The translations under genes were made by a program, and so were the position numbers. Below are positions 51,610 to 61,442 of a stretch of DNA of 64,000 bases, piece by piece. Numbering within the stretch: position 1 is the first letter of the stretch; each line of letters starts with the position of its first letter. The notes beneath the pieces were generated by a model. The model was not told the origin of the DNA, ran no database searches, and saw only the letters and a list, made by a program, of their open reading frames with translations. This stretch comes from Granulicella sp. L56 (GTDB lineage: Bacteria; Acidobacteriota; Terriglobia; Terriglobales; Acidobacteriaceae). Where the stretch lies: NCBI RefSeq assembly GCF_009765835.1, contig NZ_LMUS01000006.1:2190438-2254437 (forward strand), written 5' to 3'.

Positions 51610-53376
51610 GTGAGAACCAATGCAGTCAATTTGTGGTGGTTCTGTATATTTGTCCTCCTCGCCATCGCGGCTCCAGCAAATTCGTTGTCGCAAACACCCC
51701 ACCCCAAAAATCCGGGATTGCCCTCTGCGGAGCCGCCTCTGGTGCCGGGGAATTTTGTCGATACCACGAGTGCGAGTGGGATCAAGTTTACGGGGGTGGC
51801 TTCGCACACTTCTAAAAAATATTTGATTGAGACAATGGGCTCGGGCGTCGCTGTCTTTGACTATGACAATGATGGTTTGCTGGATATCTTCTTCGCGAAT
51901 GGCGCTCCCTTGTCCGATCCGACGCCGCTGGGAACCATCCCTCAAAAGAAGAGCGAGAAAGACTGGAACCGGCTCTATCACCAGAAAAAAGACGGCACTT
52001 TTGAGGACGTCACCGAGCACGCAGGGCTGCAAGGCGTGGGCTACGATATGGGCGTTGCGGTGGGCGACTATGACAACGACGGCTACGAAGACCTATATGT
52101 AACCGGGTATGGGGGCAATCACCTGTACCACAACAACGGCAACGGAACGTTTACCGATGTAACGGAAAAATCCGGTACGGGTGGAAGCGGATGGTCGACA
52201 AGCGCGGCATGGGTCGATCTGGATAACGACGGTCTGCTCGATCTGGTCGTACTCCGCTACATGAAATGGGACTTCAACGATATTTGGTGCGGAGAGCACC
52301 GCGATGGATACCGCGCTTACTGCCATCCCGACACGTTTCCAGCGATTCCGCCTCTGGTCTACCACAACGATGGCAACGGGCACTTCACCGAAGTTGCGCA
52401 GAAGATTGGCATGGGTGCGCCGGGCAAAGGACTCGGCATCGCCATCGCCGACTTCAATAAGGACGGCAAGATCGATGTTGCTGTCGCGAACGATTCCATG
52501 CTGGAGTTCCTCTACCAGAACAAGGGCGACGGCACTTTTGAAGAGACGGGGTTGACGTCCGAGACTGCGGTTGATGGGGATGGCCGTACCTATGCTGGAA
52601 TGGGGATCGATTTTCAGGATTACAACAACGATGGCCTGCCCGATCTTGTCGTCACCGATCTTGCGAACCAGAAGTACGCGCTCTATCGCAACAATGGCGA
52701 CAGCAGCTTTACCTATGACAGCTACGTCTCCGGTATCGCTGGAATCACCCTGCTGCACTCCGGCTGGGGCATCCACTTTCTTGATTACGACAACGATGGC
52801 TGGAAGGACCTGCTGATTGCGCAGGGGCACGATCTGGATACAGTGCAATTGGTTTATCCGCAGTTGCATTACAAAGAGCCTATGTTGCTCGCACGAAATA
52901 CCGGCCAAAAATTTGTCGATGTCTCCAGCGAATCAGGCAGCGTCTTTCAGCAGCCGTGGGTCGGGCGAGGCATGGCCGTCGGCGATCTGGACAACGATGG
53001 CCTCGTCGATGCAGTGGTAACAACCAATGGCGACACCGCGCACATCCTTCACAACGAAACCGCGACCCATAATCACTGGCTTTCCATCTATCTGGTGGGA
53101 CACCGCAGCAACCGCGACGGCATCGGCGCGGAGATTAAGGTGACTACATCAAAGGGCGCGGAATATGTGACGGTAACGACTGCAGGGAGCTATCTTTCGT
53201 CCAACGACAAGCGCGCTCATTTTGGGCTTGGTGCCGATGCCGTGGCAAAAGAGGTCGAGATTCATTGGCCCAGCGGCATCGTTCAAAAATTGGAGAATGT
53301 GCAAGGCGACAGGACCCTGAAGGTCGACGAGCCGGACAAGCCCATAACAGCCGCAGCCGACAAATCAGAGAAATAG
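51610..53376 (+). CDS. CRTAC1-family secreted protein (FG-GAP repeats plus ASPIC/UnbV domain)
   Basis: 588 residues. Signal peptide (LWWFCIFVLLAIAAPANS). At least seven FG-GAP/VCBS-like units with calcium-type DxDxDG loops (DYDNDGLLDIFFANG, DYDNDGYEDLYVTG, DLDNDGLLDLVVLR, DFNKDGKIDVAVAN, DYNNDGLPDLVVTD, DYDNDGWKDLLIAQ) build a seven-bladed propeller. The C-terminal ASPIC/UnbV domain (GAEIKVTTSKGAEYVTVTT, IHWPSGIVQKLENV) is typical. The family is abundant in Acidobacteria and planctomycetes; no enzymatic role is known. GTG start. Confidence 0.93.
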   Translation: MRTNAVNLWWFCIFVLLAIAAPANSLSQTPHPKNPGLPSAEPPLVPGNFVDTTSASGIKFTGVASHTSKKYLIETMGSGVAVFDYDNDGLLDIFFANGAPLSDPTPLGTIPQKKSEKDWNRLYHQKKDGTFEDVTEHAGLQGVGYDMGVAVGDYDNDGYEDLYVTGYGGNHLYHNNGNGTFTDVTEKSGTGGSGWSTSAAWVDLDNDGLLDLVVLRYMKWDFNDIWCGEHRDGYRAYCHPDTFPAIPPLVYHNDGNGHFTEVAQKIGMGAPGKGLGIAIADFNKDGKIDVAVANDSMLEFLYQNKGDGTFEETGLTSETAVDGDGRTYAGMGIDFQDYNNDGLPDLVVTDLANQKYALYRNNGDSSFTYDSYVSGIAGITLLHSGWGIHFLDYDNDGWKDLLIAQGHDLDTVQLVYPQLHYKEPMLLARNTGQKFVDVSSESGSVFQQPWVGRGMAVGDLDNDGLVDAVVTTNGDTAHILHNETATHNHWLSIYLVGHRSNRDGIGAEIKVTTSKGAEYVTVTTAGSYLSSNDKRAHFGLGADAVAKEVEIHWPSGIVQKLENVQGDRTLKVDEPDKPITAAADKSEK

Positions 53377-53389
53377 AAGGCGCCCTGCA

Positions 53390-54241
53390 TCAAGTCGCCG
53401 ATGCAGGCTCTGGATGAATCGAGTAGATCACCGGGTTCAATGGCGACGCCACAATATCGCCCAATTGGACTCCAGGACACCATCGCTCGGTATCTGCAAT
53501 CTGGTTCTTGTTCTTCGGCGTCACCAGACGTATGGCTTCATCCATATAGATGATCGTCATGACCTCACGGGGACGATCGGTTGTATTCGCGCCGGCACGA
53601 TGAAAAGTCCAGCCTGCGTGGAAGCTCACCTCTCCGAGATCGAAGGCGCTCTCCTCCAGGTGGAAGGAGCTGAGCGCCTGCTTGAGCGTCATTTCGCTCT
53701 CATCGCTGATCTCCAGGTCGCGTCCAATCTGGAAGCGATGGCTCTTCTCGCAAAATGCGAGCGGCCCCATCTCACGCGGAGTCGCCTGCAGCGGAACCCA
53801 CACGGTCACCATCTTGTCGCTCGATACCGGCCAGTAGTATTGATCGGCGTGCCATGGCGTGATGCCGCCGCCCGCCTCCTTGTAAAGCGCCTGGTCATGG
53901 TAGATGCGCACGCCCGTCGCTCCCATCAACTCCGCTGCGATGCGAGCGAGCCGCTTCCCAAAGACGAACTCCTTCACTTCATCCGATTTCGTCCACAGAT
54001 TCATGATCTGCAAAAATGCTTTGCCGTAGGTCGTGCGTTGCTCCATGGGAGCGGCATCGGCTGACAACTCCGCGACGCGCTCGCTCATGGCCCTGCGATA
54101 GTGCTGAAGCAGCGCAGGAGAGAGTACGTGCTTCAGCTTGATGTAGCCATTCTCGGCATAAAACAAGATCTGTTCAGGAGCAAGTGCGAAGGGAGCATCG
54201 AGTTCGTCAAGCAAATCCGCTTTATCGATTGCCGCTGCCAT
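53390..54241 (-). CDS. Phytanoyl-CoA dioxygenase (PhyH) family protein
   Basis: 283 residues, Fe(II)/2-oxoglutarate-dependent hydroxylase fold. HADQYYWPV (His and Asp iron ligands) and, later, FHAGWTFHRAGANTTDRPR (His ligand and the 2OG-binding Arg) form the 2-His-1-carboxylate set. Substrates vary widely in this family (phytanoyl-CoA, natural products, ectoine), so none is assigned. It is transcribed convergently to the CRTAC1 gene with 13 bases between them. Confidence 0.88.
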   Translation of the reverse strand: MAAAIDKADLLDELDAPFALAPEQILFYAENGYIKLKHVLSPALLQHYRRAMSERVAELSADAAPMEQRTTYGKAFLQIMNLWTKSDEVKEFVFGKRLARIAAELMGATGVRIYHDQALYKEAGGGITPWHADQYYWPVSSDKMVTVWVPLQATPREMGPLAFCEKSHRFQIGRDLEISDESEMTLKQALSSFHLEESAFDLGEVSFHAGWTFHRAGANTTDRPREVMTIIYMDEAIRLVTPKNKNQIADTERWCPGVQLGDIVASPLNPVIYSIHPEPASAT

Positions 54242-54276
54242 AGGTTCTGTCCTCCATCGTGATGGAAAAGTTCAAG

Positions 54277-55401
54277 CTATTTGGCAGGTGTGCCTCGACC
54301 TGTAAGTTGGCGAATCAGGTCGACCTCATGCTGCCGGTAAGGAGTGTCATCCTGGCGAAAGACCTCGTGGAACCAGACGGTGGGCTCTATCAACACATAA
54401 GGCCGCTTCCACGAGTCCCACGGCAGATAGGTCTGCGTCTTGCCTGCGACCAGTCCCCAGTTGATCGCTGCGACGTTGTACTTCTTCGCGATCGGCAGAG
54501 AACCGTCAAAGGTACTGCCTGCGCCGCGCGCCATATATTCGGTGCACAGAATCGGCCGATGTCGCGGCTCCAATTCCTTGATGCGTGCCTCGAAATCTTC
54601 GGGCCAGCCGTAGTTGTGGAATGAGATCACGTCAGACTCGGCAAGCTGAATCTTCGTCGTGGCGCTCTCCTGCGCTGGATCGGACCAGTTGCCTGTCCAC
54701 ACGCCGCTCGTCAACGGCTGCGAGGGATTTTCTGCACGGGCCCAGGCAAATGCCTTGGGCAACAGCTCATCGACGCGTTTTACCTTCGCTGGAACATCGG
54801 CCTCGACATCTCCACCCTGATTGTCCGGCTCGTTCCACACGTCCCAGCCGAGGATGCGATCGTCGTTGGCGAAGGCCCCCACCACGCCTTGAACATATGC
54901 CTTCAGCTTCGGCTCATACGAGCGGTCGAGCAACTCATGCTTGCCCGGGCTTTGCACCCACCCCGAGTTGTGGATTCCCGGAATGGGCGGATGCTGCGGG
55001 CCCAGGTGAGGATCGGTCTCCCAGCACGAGTCGAACAAGACCAGCAGCGGACGGATGTGGTGCTTCGCGGCGATGCTCAAAAAAGTATCGAGCCGCTTCT
55101 TGAAGCCTTCGGGGTCCTGCTGCCAGAGCTGGTCCTGCAGGAACACGCGCATCGTGTTCATCCCAATCGATTCGCCGAGTCCCAGCTCCTTATCGCTCAG
55201 TGCAGGATTGAAGGTGGCTGCCTGAAACATCTCGAGCTCGTTGATGGCATCGGAGGGGATAAAATTCGCGCCCACAAGCCACGGCTGTTTTGTATACCAG
55301 TCGTTCGCCTGTTTTTCCGTCCAACGTGGGCGTCCCTGACCCATCACAGTGACTGTCTCCAACATGGCGAGAGCGAGAACGAGGGCAAACTTGAGCTTCA
55401 T
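54277..55401 (-). CDS. Secreted glycoside hydrolase, GH5/cellulase-like
   Basis: 374 residues. Signal peptide MKLKFALVLALAMLETVTVMG. TIM-barrel glycosidase: WDVWNEPDN carries the general acid/base Glu, ILCTEYMARGAG the nucleophile Glu near the C-terminal side, and DVISFHNYGWP and LLVLFDSCWE fit the fold. The combination resembles the cellulase superfamily (clan GH-A, GH5-like), possibly a mannanase or xylanase-type activity; the exact family is not certain. I start at ATG 55401. 36 bases downstream of the PhyH gene's start on the same strand; the ORFs are separate. Confidence 0.85.
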   Translation of the reverse strand: MKLKFALVLALAMLETVTVMGQGRPRWTEKQANDWYTKQPWLVGANFIPSDAINELEMFQAATFNPALSDKELGLGESIGMNTMRVFLQDQLWQQDPEGFKKRLDTFLSIAAKHHIRPLLVLFDSCWETDPHLGPQHPPIPGIHNSGWVQSPGKHELLDRSYEPKLKAYVQGVVGAFANDDRILGWDVWNEPDNQGGDVEADVPAKVKRVDELLPKAFAWARAENPSQPLTSGVWTGNWSDPAQESATTKIQLAESDVISFHNYGWPEDFEARIKELEPRHRPILCTEYMARGAGSTFDGSLPIAKKYNVAAINWGLVAGKTQTYLPWDSWKRPYVLIEPTVWFHEVFRQDDTPYRQHEVDLIRQLTGRGTPAK

Positions 55402-55539
55402 CGTTAAACCTTTCAAATGCAAGTGAAATGGGATTGAGAATCCCGGCTTCCATGATATAGGAAATCAATGAAATCGGTTACATATTGCATTTGTCTATAC
55501 TTAGCGATAGCCGCCCTCGGTGGAGGAATAAACAGAAGC

Positions 55540-57042
55540 ATGACAGACACTTTTTCGCCTAACGAAGCATCAGAGGGCCACCAGCAAGCTGGCCTCTTTA
55601 CCCGTCGCCAAATACTACATGGTTCAGGCCTGTTGTGCGCTACCGCATTCACCTCTTCGCCTCTCTTCGCTGCGTTACCCAGCACTACTTATGACCAGCG
55701 GCCCGCGGCTTCGAAGCGGAAATTTGTCAGTCAGGCCATCGAAGCGGCCATTGTCCGCACAAAGAAGCAGATCGCCGATCCGCAGTTGGCAGCGATCTTC
55801 GAGAACTGTTTTCCCAATACTCTCGACACGACCGTTTTTCCTTCCACTATCGATGGAAAGCCAGACACCTTTGTCGTCACTGGCGATATCGATGCCATGT
55901 GGCTGCGCGATTCTTCGGCGCAGGTGATGCCCTACCTGCCCTTCGCAAAAGAAGATCCAGCGCTCTCGCGCTTGCTCGAAGGTGTTATCCGCCGTCAGGC
56001 AAGACTTATCCTCATTGATCCATACGCAAATGCTTTTGTGCCCACACCCTCCAGTCCGCCGCTCTCCTGGTCGCTTCACGACGACACCGATATGCATCCC
56101 GGCGTCGGCGAGCGTAAATGGGAGATCGACTCCCTCTGTTATCCCATTCAGCTTGCGCACGCCTACTGGAAAGCCACAGGAAACACTGCGCCCTTCGACG
56201 AAACCTGGAAGCAGTCGGCACACGCCATCGTCCGCACCTTCCGCGAGCAGCAGCGCAAGACGAACCACGGCCCCTATCACTTCCAGCGTCCAGCGGCGTC
56301 GCCCACCGATACCCTCATGCTCTCCGGCTACGGAAACCCCGTTCGTCCCAATGGTCTCATCAGCTCCATGTTCCGCCCGTCCGACGATGCCTGCATCTAT
56401 CCTTTCTTCATCCCTGCCAATCTCTTCGCGGTGGCATCGTTGAAAAAGCTGGCAGAGCTCGCCACGGGAGCGGCATCCGATCAAAAGCTCGCATCGGATT
56501 GCAACGCTCTCGCTGTCGAAGTAGCAGACGCGGTCGCTCGTCACGGCATTGTCGAACATCCGACACACGGCAAAATTTATGCCTACGAGATCGATGGCTA
56601 TGGCAACCACGTCTGCATGGACGATGCCAATGCTCCCGGGCTCCTTAGCCTTCCTTTTCTCGGCGCCTGCTCTATCTCCGATCCGCTTTATCAGCGCACC
56701 CGCGGCTTCGCCCTCAGCAAAGACAACCCTTATTTCTTCCAGGGCAGAGCGGCCGAAGGTATCGGAGGCCCGCACATCGGCCTCGGCTACGTTTGGCCAA
56801 TGTCCCTTCTCATCCGCGCCTTCACCTCAAACAATGACGCGGAGATCCGGCAGTGCGTCTACACTTTGCGCAACACTACCGGCGGCACTTATTTCATGCA
56901 TGAGTCCTTTCAACAGGACAATCCAAAGGACTTCACCCGCGCCTGGTTCGCGTGGGCCAATACGCTCTTTGGCGAACTCATCCTAAAGCTCGCTACCACC
57001 AATCCCTCGCTTCTCCGCGAAGATTTCAGCGTTAGAGCATAG
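55540..57042 (+). CDS. Glycoside hydrolase family 125 (exo-alpha-1,6-mannosidase type), Tat-exported
   Basis: 500 residues. N-terminus has a Tat-like signal (LFTRRQILHGSGLLCATAFT), so it is exported folded. GH125 motifs: GDIDAMWLRDSSAQVMPYLP, SWSLHDDTDMHPGVGERKWE, IDSLCYPIQLAHAYW, EIDGYGNHVCMDDANAPG and AAEGIGGPHIGLGYVWPMS. The (alpha/alpha)6 barrel with catalytic Asp and Glu fits removal of terminal alpha-1,6-mannose. Start at ATG 55540 rather than 55468 because the Tat motif then lies at the proper distance. Divergent from the GH5-like gene. Confidence 0.9.
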   Translation: MTDTFSPNEASEGHQQAGLFTRRQILHGSGLLCATAFTSSPLFAALPSTTYDQRPAASKRKFVSQAIEAAIVRTKKQIADPQLAAIFENCFPNTLDTTVFPSTIDGKPDTFVVTGDIDAMWLRDSSAQVMPYLPFAKEDPALSRLLEGVIRRQARLILIDPYANAFVPTPSSPPLSWSLHDDTDMHPGVGERKWEIDSLCYPIQLAHAYWKATGNTAPFDETWKQSAHAIVRTFREQQRKTNHGPYHFQRPAASPTDTLMLSGYGNPVRPNGLISSMFRPSDDACIYPFFIPANLFAVASLKKLAELATGAASDQKLASDCNALAVEVADAVARHGIVEHPTHGKIYAYEIDGYGNHVCMDDANAPGLLSLPFLGACSISDPLYQRTRGFALSKDNPYFFQGRAAEGIGGPHIGLGYVWPMSLLIRAFTSNNDAEIRQCVYTLRNTTGGTYFMHESFQQDNPKDFTRAWFAWANTLFGELILKLATTNPSLLREDFSVRA

Positions 57043-57149
57043 ACATCAATTTCAACGCACATAAGTTTTCGGAATGACCTGAGACTGCCAGATCATCAAG
57101 TGCACGCTCGTCATAAAATAGCCGTACTGTTTTGGAGAGCAACGCGTTC

Positions 57150-60059
57150 ATGTCCACACTGTCCCCTTTTGTCCTTCTTCCCAGCTCGCACGCACGCACC
57201 CGTGATCAATTTCCCGGGGCCTCCGAACTCGAGAAACAGCTTCGCGCCAGAATCCGTGGAGAAGTCCGCTTTGATGCTGCTTCGAAAGCTGCGTACTCCA
57301 CCGATTCTTCGAACTATCGTCACATCCCCATCGGTCTCGTTATCCCGCATGACGAGCTCGATGTCATCAATACGGTAGCCATCTGCCGCGGCTTCAACGC
57401 GCCCATCCTCTCTCGCGGCGCCGGGACTTCGCTCGCGGGGCAGTGCTGCAATGCCGCCGTCGTCCTCGACTTCTCGAAGTACATGAACAAGATGGACCCC
57501 GTCGATCCCGTTGCGCGCACCGTTCACGTCCAGCCTGGCATTGTTCTCGACCGTGTCCGCGAAGCGGCAGAGAAGTTCGAGCTTACCTTTGCTCCCGATC
57601 CTGCCACGCACAGCCGTTGTACCCTCGGCGGCATGATCGGCAACAACTCCTGCGGCGTTCATGCTCTCATGGGCGGTAAGACTGTCGACAACATCGAGTC
57701 CCTCGACCTTCTCCTCTACGACGGAACCCGCCTTACGGTAGGCCCCACCACCGAAACCCAGCTTGAGCATTACATCGCTGCTGGGGGCCGCATCGGCGGC
57801 ATCTATGCCGAGCTAAAGCGCCTCCGAGATTCTTACGCCGCTCTTGTCCGGAAAGAATTTCCCCGCATTCCCCGTCGCGTCTCTGGCTTCAACCTCGACG
57901 AGCTTCTTCAGGAAAATGGCTTCAACGTCGCCCGCGCACTGGTTGGCAGTGAAGGCACCTGCGCCATCATCCTTGGAGCCACGCTGCGCCTCGTGAAGAG
58001 TCCGCAGTATCGCACCCTCGTCGGCGTCGGCTTCGAAGATATCTTCATCGCGGCCGATCACGTTCCTCAGCTCCTCACCCACAAACCCATCGGTCTCGAA
58101 GGCATGGATGGCCATCTCCTCGATGCGCTTCGTAAAAAACACAAGCTCGAAGAGGATCTCTCTCTGCTCCCCGAAGGCCGCGGCTTCCTCCTCGTCGAAT
58201 TCGGCGCCGACAGCCAGCCCGACGCTGACCAGCACGCCAAAGACTTCGCCGCCACATTAAAAAGTCTCCCTGCCAAACCCACCTGCCGTATCTACAACGA
58301 CCACGAAGCTCACCGCGTCTGGGTCATTCGCGAGTCCGGCCTTGGAGCCACCGCCGTCGTCCCGAACCAACCCATGCGCTGGGAGGGCTGGGAAGACGCT
58401 GCCGTTGATCCTGCACAGGAAGGCTCTTATCTTCGCGCCATCGATGCCCTGATGCGCGAGTTCAACTACACCAGCCCCATGTACGGCCACTTCGGCCAGG
58501 GCTGTGTCCACATGCGCTTCAACTTCGACTTCGAGAGCGAAGCCGGTGTGCTCGCTTTTCGGCAATTCATCGACCGCGCTGCCGATCTCGTTGTCGCTCA
58601 CGGCGGCTCGCTCTCGGGCGAACACGGCGACGGCCAGGCTCGTGCTGCGCTGCTTCCGAAGATGTACGGCCCCGAACTCATGCAGGCGTTTCGCGAGTTC
58701 AAGCAACTTTGGGATCCAGACAACCGACTCAACCCCAGCAATCTTATCGATCCGCACCAGCCTCACGAAGACCTTCGCCTCGGCGCAGACTATAAGCCCT
58801 GGCAGCCCAAAACTCATTTTGCCTACGCCGAAAACGATGGCTCGTTTGCCGCTGCAGCTCTGCGCTGCGTCGGAGTGGGTGCTTGCCGTAAACAGGATGC
58901 AGGAACCATGTGTCCCAGCTTCATGGCGACTGGCGAAGAACTCTATTCCACCCGCGGCCGCGCTCATCTCCTGTGGGAGCTGATGCAGAAAGAAGTCCTT
59001 CCCGGCGAATGGAAGAACGATCAGGTAAGGGAATCGCTCGACCTCTGCCTCTCGTGCAAGGCCTGCAAGAGCGAGTGCCCCACCAGCGTGGACATGGCCA
59101 CCTACAAGGCAGAGTTCCTCTCTCATCACTATGAACATGCCTCGCGCCCACTCTTCCACTACGCCTTCGGACGCATCGACCGCTGGGCTCGTTTTGCCTC
59201 TATCGCTCCCGGCATTGTTAATGCGATCAACAACGCGCCGCTGATCCGCAACGTTATCAAATCCATCCTCCACATTCACGGCAAACGAACGATGCCGCGC
59301 TTTGCCAAGCCCTTCATGCGCGAACGGAAAAAGTCCCAGCCTGAAACCGGTAGAGATGTTTTTCTCTGGGCTGATACCTTCAATAACTACTTCCATCCGT
59401 CCACCATGCGATCGGCCTATGCTGTTTTAGCCGACGCAGGCTTTCGGGTAGGCTTGCCGAATCAGCACCTTTGTTGCGGCCGTCCGCTCTACGACTTCGG
59501 AATGTTGGACACGGCGAAGGAATATCTCCTGAAGATTCTTGATGCTCTCGCTCCGCAACTGGCAGCCGGAACTCCCATCGTTGTTCTCGAGCCGAGCTGT
59601 GCCTCGGTCTTCCGCGACGAGCTGACCAACCTTCTGCCCAATGATCCTCGCGCCGCAAAACTCCGCGATCAGACTCTTCTGCTCAGCGAGTTCCTGGTAA
59701 AGCATGCGCCTGACTACCGCCCTCCGCAGATCGATCAGAAGATTGTCGTTCATGGCCACTGCCATCATCATGCAACCCAGAGCATGAAGGACGAGATGCA
59801 GATTCTGCGTGCCACCGGAGCCGATGTTCAGCTTCTGGACTCAGGCTGCTGCGGCATGGCTGGTCCTTTCGGATTTGAAGCGGACAAGTACGAGGTCTCG
59901 CAAACACTTGGGGAACGAGTTCTGCTCCCCGCTGTTCGCAGCAACAAAGAAGCCATCATCGTCAGCGATGGGTTTAGCTGCCAGGAGCAGATCACGCAAA
60001 ACACCTCTGCCAAACCCATGCATCTGGCCGAGGTTCTGGCACAAGGCCGCCAGCGGTAA
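57150..60059 (+). CDS. FAD- and 4Fe-4S-binding dehydrogenase (YdiJ/GlcD-GlcF-type fusion)
   Basis: 969 residues in one chain. Vanillyl-oxidase type FAD domain (LSRGAGTSLAGQCCNAAVVL, CTLGGMIGNNSCGVHALMGG, HGGSLSGEHGDGQARAALL) is followed by two iron-sulfur motifs (GACRKQDAGTMCPSF and CLSCKACKSECPTS) and a C-terminal CCG domain (LCCGRPLYDFGM, SGCCGMAGPFGFE). E. coli YdiJ with this layout oxidises D-2-hydroxyglutarate; related enzymes act on D-lactate or glycolate. The specific 2-hydroxyacid here is not fixed by sequence. Start at ATG 57150 (ribosome site GGAGAG). Confidence 0.9.
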   Translation: MSTLSPFVLLPSSHARTRDQFPGASELEKQLRARIRGEVRFDAASKAAYSTDSSNYRHIPIGLVIPHDELDVINTVAICRGFNAPILSRGAGTSLAGQCCNAAVVLDFSKYMNKMDPVDPVARTVHVQPGIVLDRVREAAEKFELTFAPDPATHSRCTLGGMIGNNSCGVHALMGGKTVDNIESLDLLLYDGTRLTVGPTTETQLEHYIAAGGRIGGIYAELKRLRDSYAALVRKEFPRIPRRVSGFNLDELLQENGFNVARALVGSEGTCAIILGATLRLVKSPQYRTLVGVGFEDIFIAADHVPQLLTHKPIGLEGMDGHLLDALRKKHKLEEDLSLLPEGRGFLLVEFGADSQPDADQHAKDFAATLKSLPAKPTCRIYNDHEAHRVWVIRESGLGATAVVPNQPMRWEGWEDAAVDPAQEGSYLRAIDALMREFNYTSPMYGHFGQGCVHMRFNFDFESEAGVLAFRQFIDRAADLVVAHGGSLSGEHGDGQARAALLPKMYGPELMQAFREFKQLWDPDNRLNPSNLIDPHQPHEDLRLGADYKPWQPKTHFAYAENDGSFAAAALRCVGVGACRKQDAGTMCPSFMATGEELYSTRGRAHLLWELMQKEVLPGEWKNDQVRESLDLCLSCKACKSECPTSVDMATYKAEFLSHHYEHASRPLFHYAFGRIDRWARFASIAPGIVNAINNAPLIRNVIKSILHIHGKRTMPRFAKPFMRERKKSQPETGRDVFLWADTFNNYFHPSTMRSAYAVLADAGFRVGLPNQHLCCGRPLYDFGMLDTAKEYLLKILDALAPQLAAGTPIVVLEPSCASVFRDELTNLLPNDPRAAKLRDQTLLLSEFLVKHAPDYRPPQIDQKIVVHGHCHHHATQSMKDEMQILRATGADVQLLDSGCCGMAGPFGFEADKYEVSQTLGERVLLPAVRSNKEAIIVSDGFSCQEQITQNTSAKPMHLAEVLAQGRQR

Positions 60060-60158
60060 CTCCTATCCTCGAAATCCCTAAACAGTCGCTTACCTGAATG
60101 TGGTATGACCAATTTCAGGTAAGATTCCGAAGAGCGCAGTGTGCGCGTTGGAGAGAGC

Positions 60159-61439
60159 ATGAAAACGAGCGGTATTTGCTGGATGGCAGTTGCAGTGGCA
60201 GGTTTGATGGTGGGCGCAAGCATCCCCGCAATGGCAGCAGGCAAGGTCTGTGATGCCCGCGCCTACGGTGCCAAGGCGGATGGGGTAACGAAAGATACCC
60301 AGGCTATCCAGAACGCGATTGACGACTGCGCGAAGGCCGGAGGCGGCACAGTGAAGCTCTCCGGAGGAACATTCCTCTCCGCTCCCATTGTGCTCAAGAA
60401 CAACATCACCCTAGACATTGCCAAAGGAGCAACGCTGCTGGGCTCTCCCGATCATGCCGATTATCCCGCGAAGACCGAGTTTCGTGGTCCTGGCTATCAG
60501 GCCCTTGTCGGTGCGACCAATGCTCAGAACATCGCCATCACAGGCGGAGGAGTCATCGACGGCAACGGCGCAAGCTGGTGGGCGCTGGCGCGGACGCAAA
60601 AGAACGCCGGTGTGCTTGGCAGTGAAAATTCGCGGCCAAGAGGCGTTGTCTTCGACCACTGCAAACATGTCCGTATCGAAGGTGTCACCGTTCAGAACTC
60701 GCCTTACTGGCAGATTGTTCCGTACTACAGCGACGATGTGGTTATCCGCAACGTCCGCGTCCTCGCTCCGCAGCACTCGCCGAACACCGACGCTATTGAT
60801 CCCTTCAGCTCCAGCAACGTCGTCATCGACCATGTCTATGCCGATGTAGGGGACGACAACGTGGCCATCAAGAGCGGCATGATCAATTCGCCCGGTCCGG
60901 ACGCGCCGAGCAAGAACATCACCATCACTGATTGCGAGTTCATGCATGGCCATGGACTGTCTATCGGCAGCGAGATCGCAGGCGGCGCACAGAACATTCA
61001 TGCTGAACGAATCCACTTCAATGGCACCGATCAGGGCATTCGTATCAAGGCGAATCGCGACCGCGGCAACGATGTCAGCAACATCTCCTTCAAGGACATC
61101 ACGATGGAGAATGTGAAGACCTCGATTCTCATCAGCGAGTACTATCCGAAAGCGCTTCCTCAGGGCGAGGTTGCCGCAGAGCCGGTCCAGCGGCTGACAC
61201 CGCACTTCCACAACATCACCATCGAGAACGTGAAGTCGGTCAACAGCGCGTGGGCAGGCGTGATCATCGGCTTGCCTGAGGCTCCGGTAAAAGACCTTGT
61301 CATGAAGAACGTCGATATTCAGGCCACAAAAGGAATGGCGATTGCCTATGCCGACGTTACCGGAAGCAATGTCAAAGTGACAGCGACGGAAGGGGAGGGA
61401 ATTACCGTCGCTCCCACAGCCAAGGCGACCTTCAAATAA
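60159..61439 (+). CDS. Secreted glycoside hydrolase family 28 (polygalacturonase-like)
   Basis: 426 residues from ATG 60159 (GGAGAGAG ribosome site). Signal peptide GICWMAVAVAGLMVGASIPA. Right-handed parallel beta-helix with GH28 motifs: SPNTDAIDPFSS (NTD), VGDDNVAIKSG (catalytic Asp pair DD), HGHGLSIGSE (catalytic His) and GIRIKANRDRG (substrate-binding RIK). Expected to cleave alpha-1,4 galacturonic acid links in pectin or rhamnogalacturonan. All catalytic residues are visible. Confidence 0.93.
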   Translation: MKTSGICWMAVAVAGLMVGASIPAMAAGKVCDARAYGAKADGVTKDTQAIQNAIDDCAKAGGGTVKLSGGTFLSAPIVLKNNITLDIAKGATLLGSPDHADYPAKTEFRGPGYQALVGATNAQNIAITGGGVIDGNGASWWALARTQKNAGVLGSENSRPRGVVFDHCKHVRIEGVTVQNSPYWQIVPYYSDDVVIRNVRVLAPQHSPNTDAIDPFSSSNVVIDHVYADVGDDNVAIKSGMINSPGPDAPSKNITITDCEFMHGHGLSIGSEIAGGAQNIHAERIHFNGTDQGIRIKANRDRGNDVSNISFKDITMENVKTSILISEYYPKALPQGEVAAEPVQRLTPHFHNITIENVKSVNSAWAGVIIGLPEAPVKDLVMKNVDIQATKGMAIAYADVTGSNVKVTATEGEGITVAPTAKATFK

Positions 61440-61442
61440 TAA

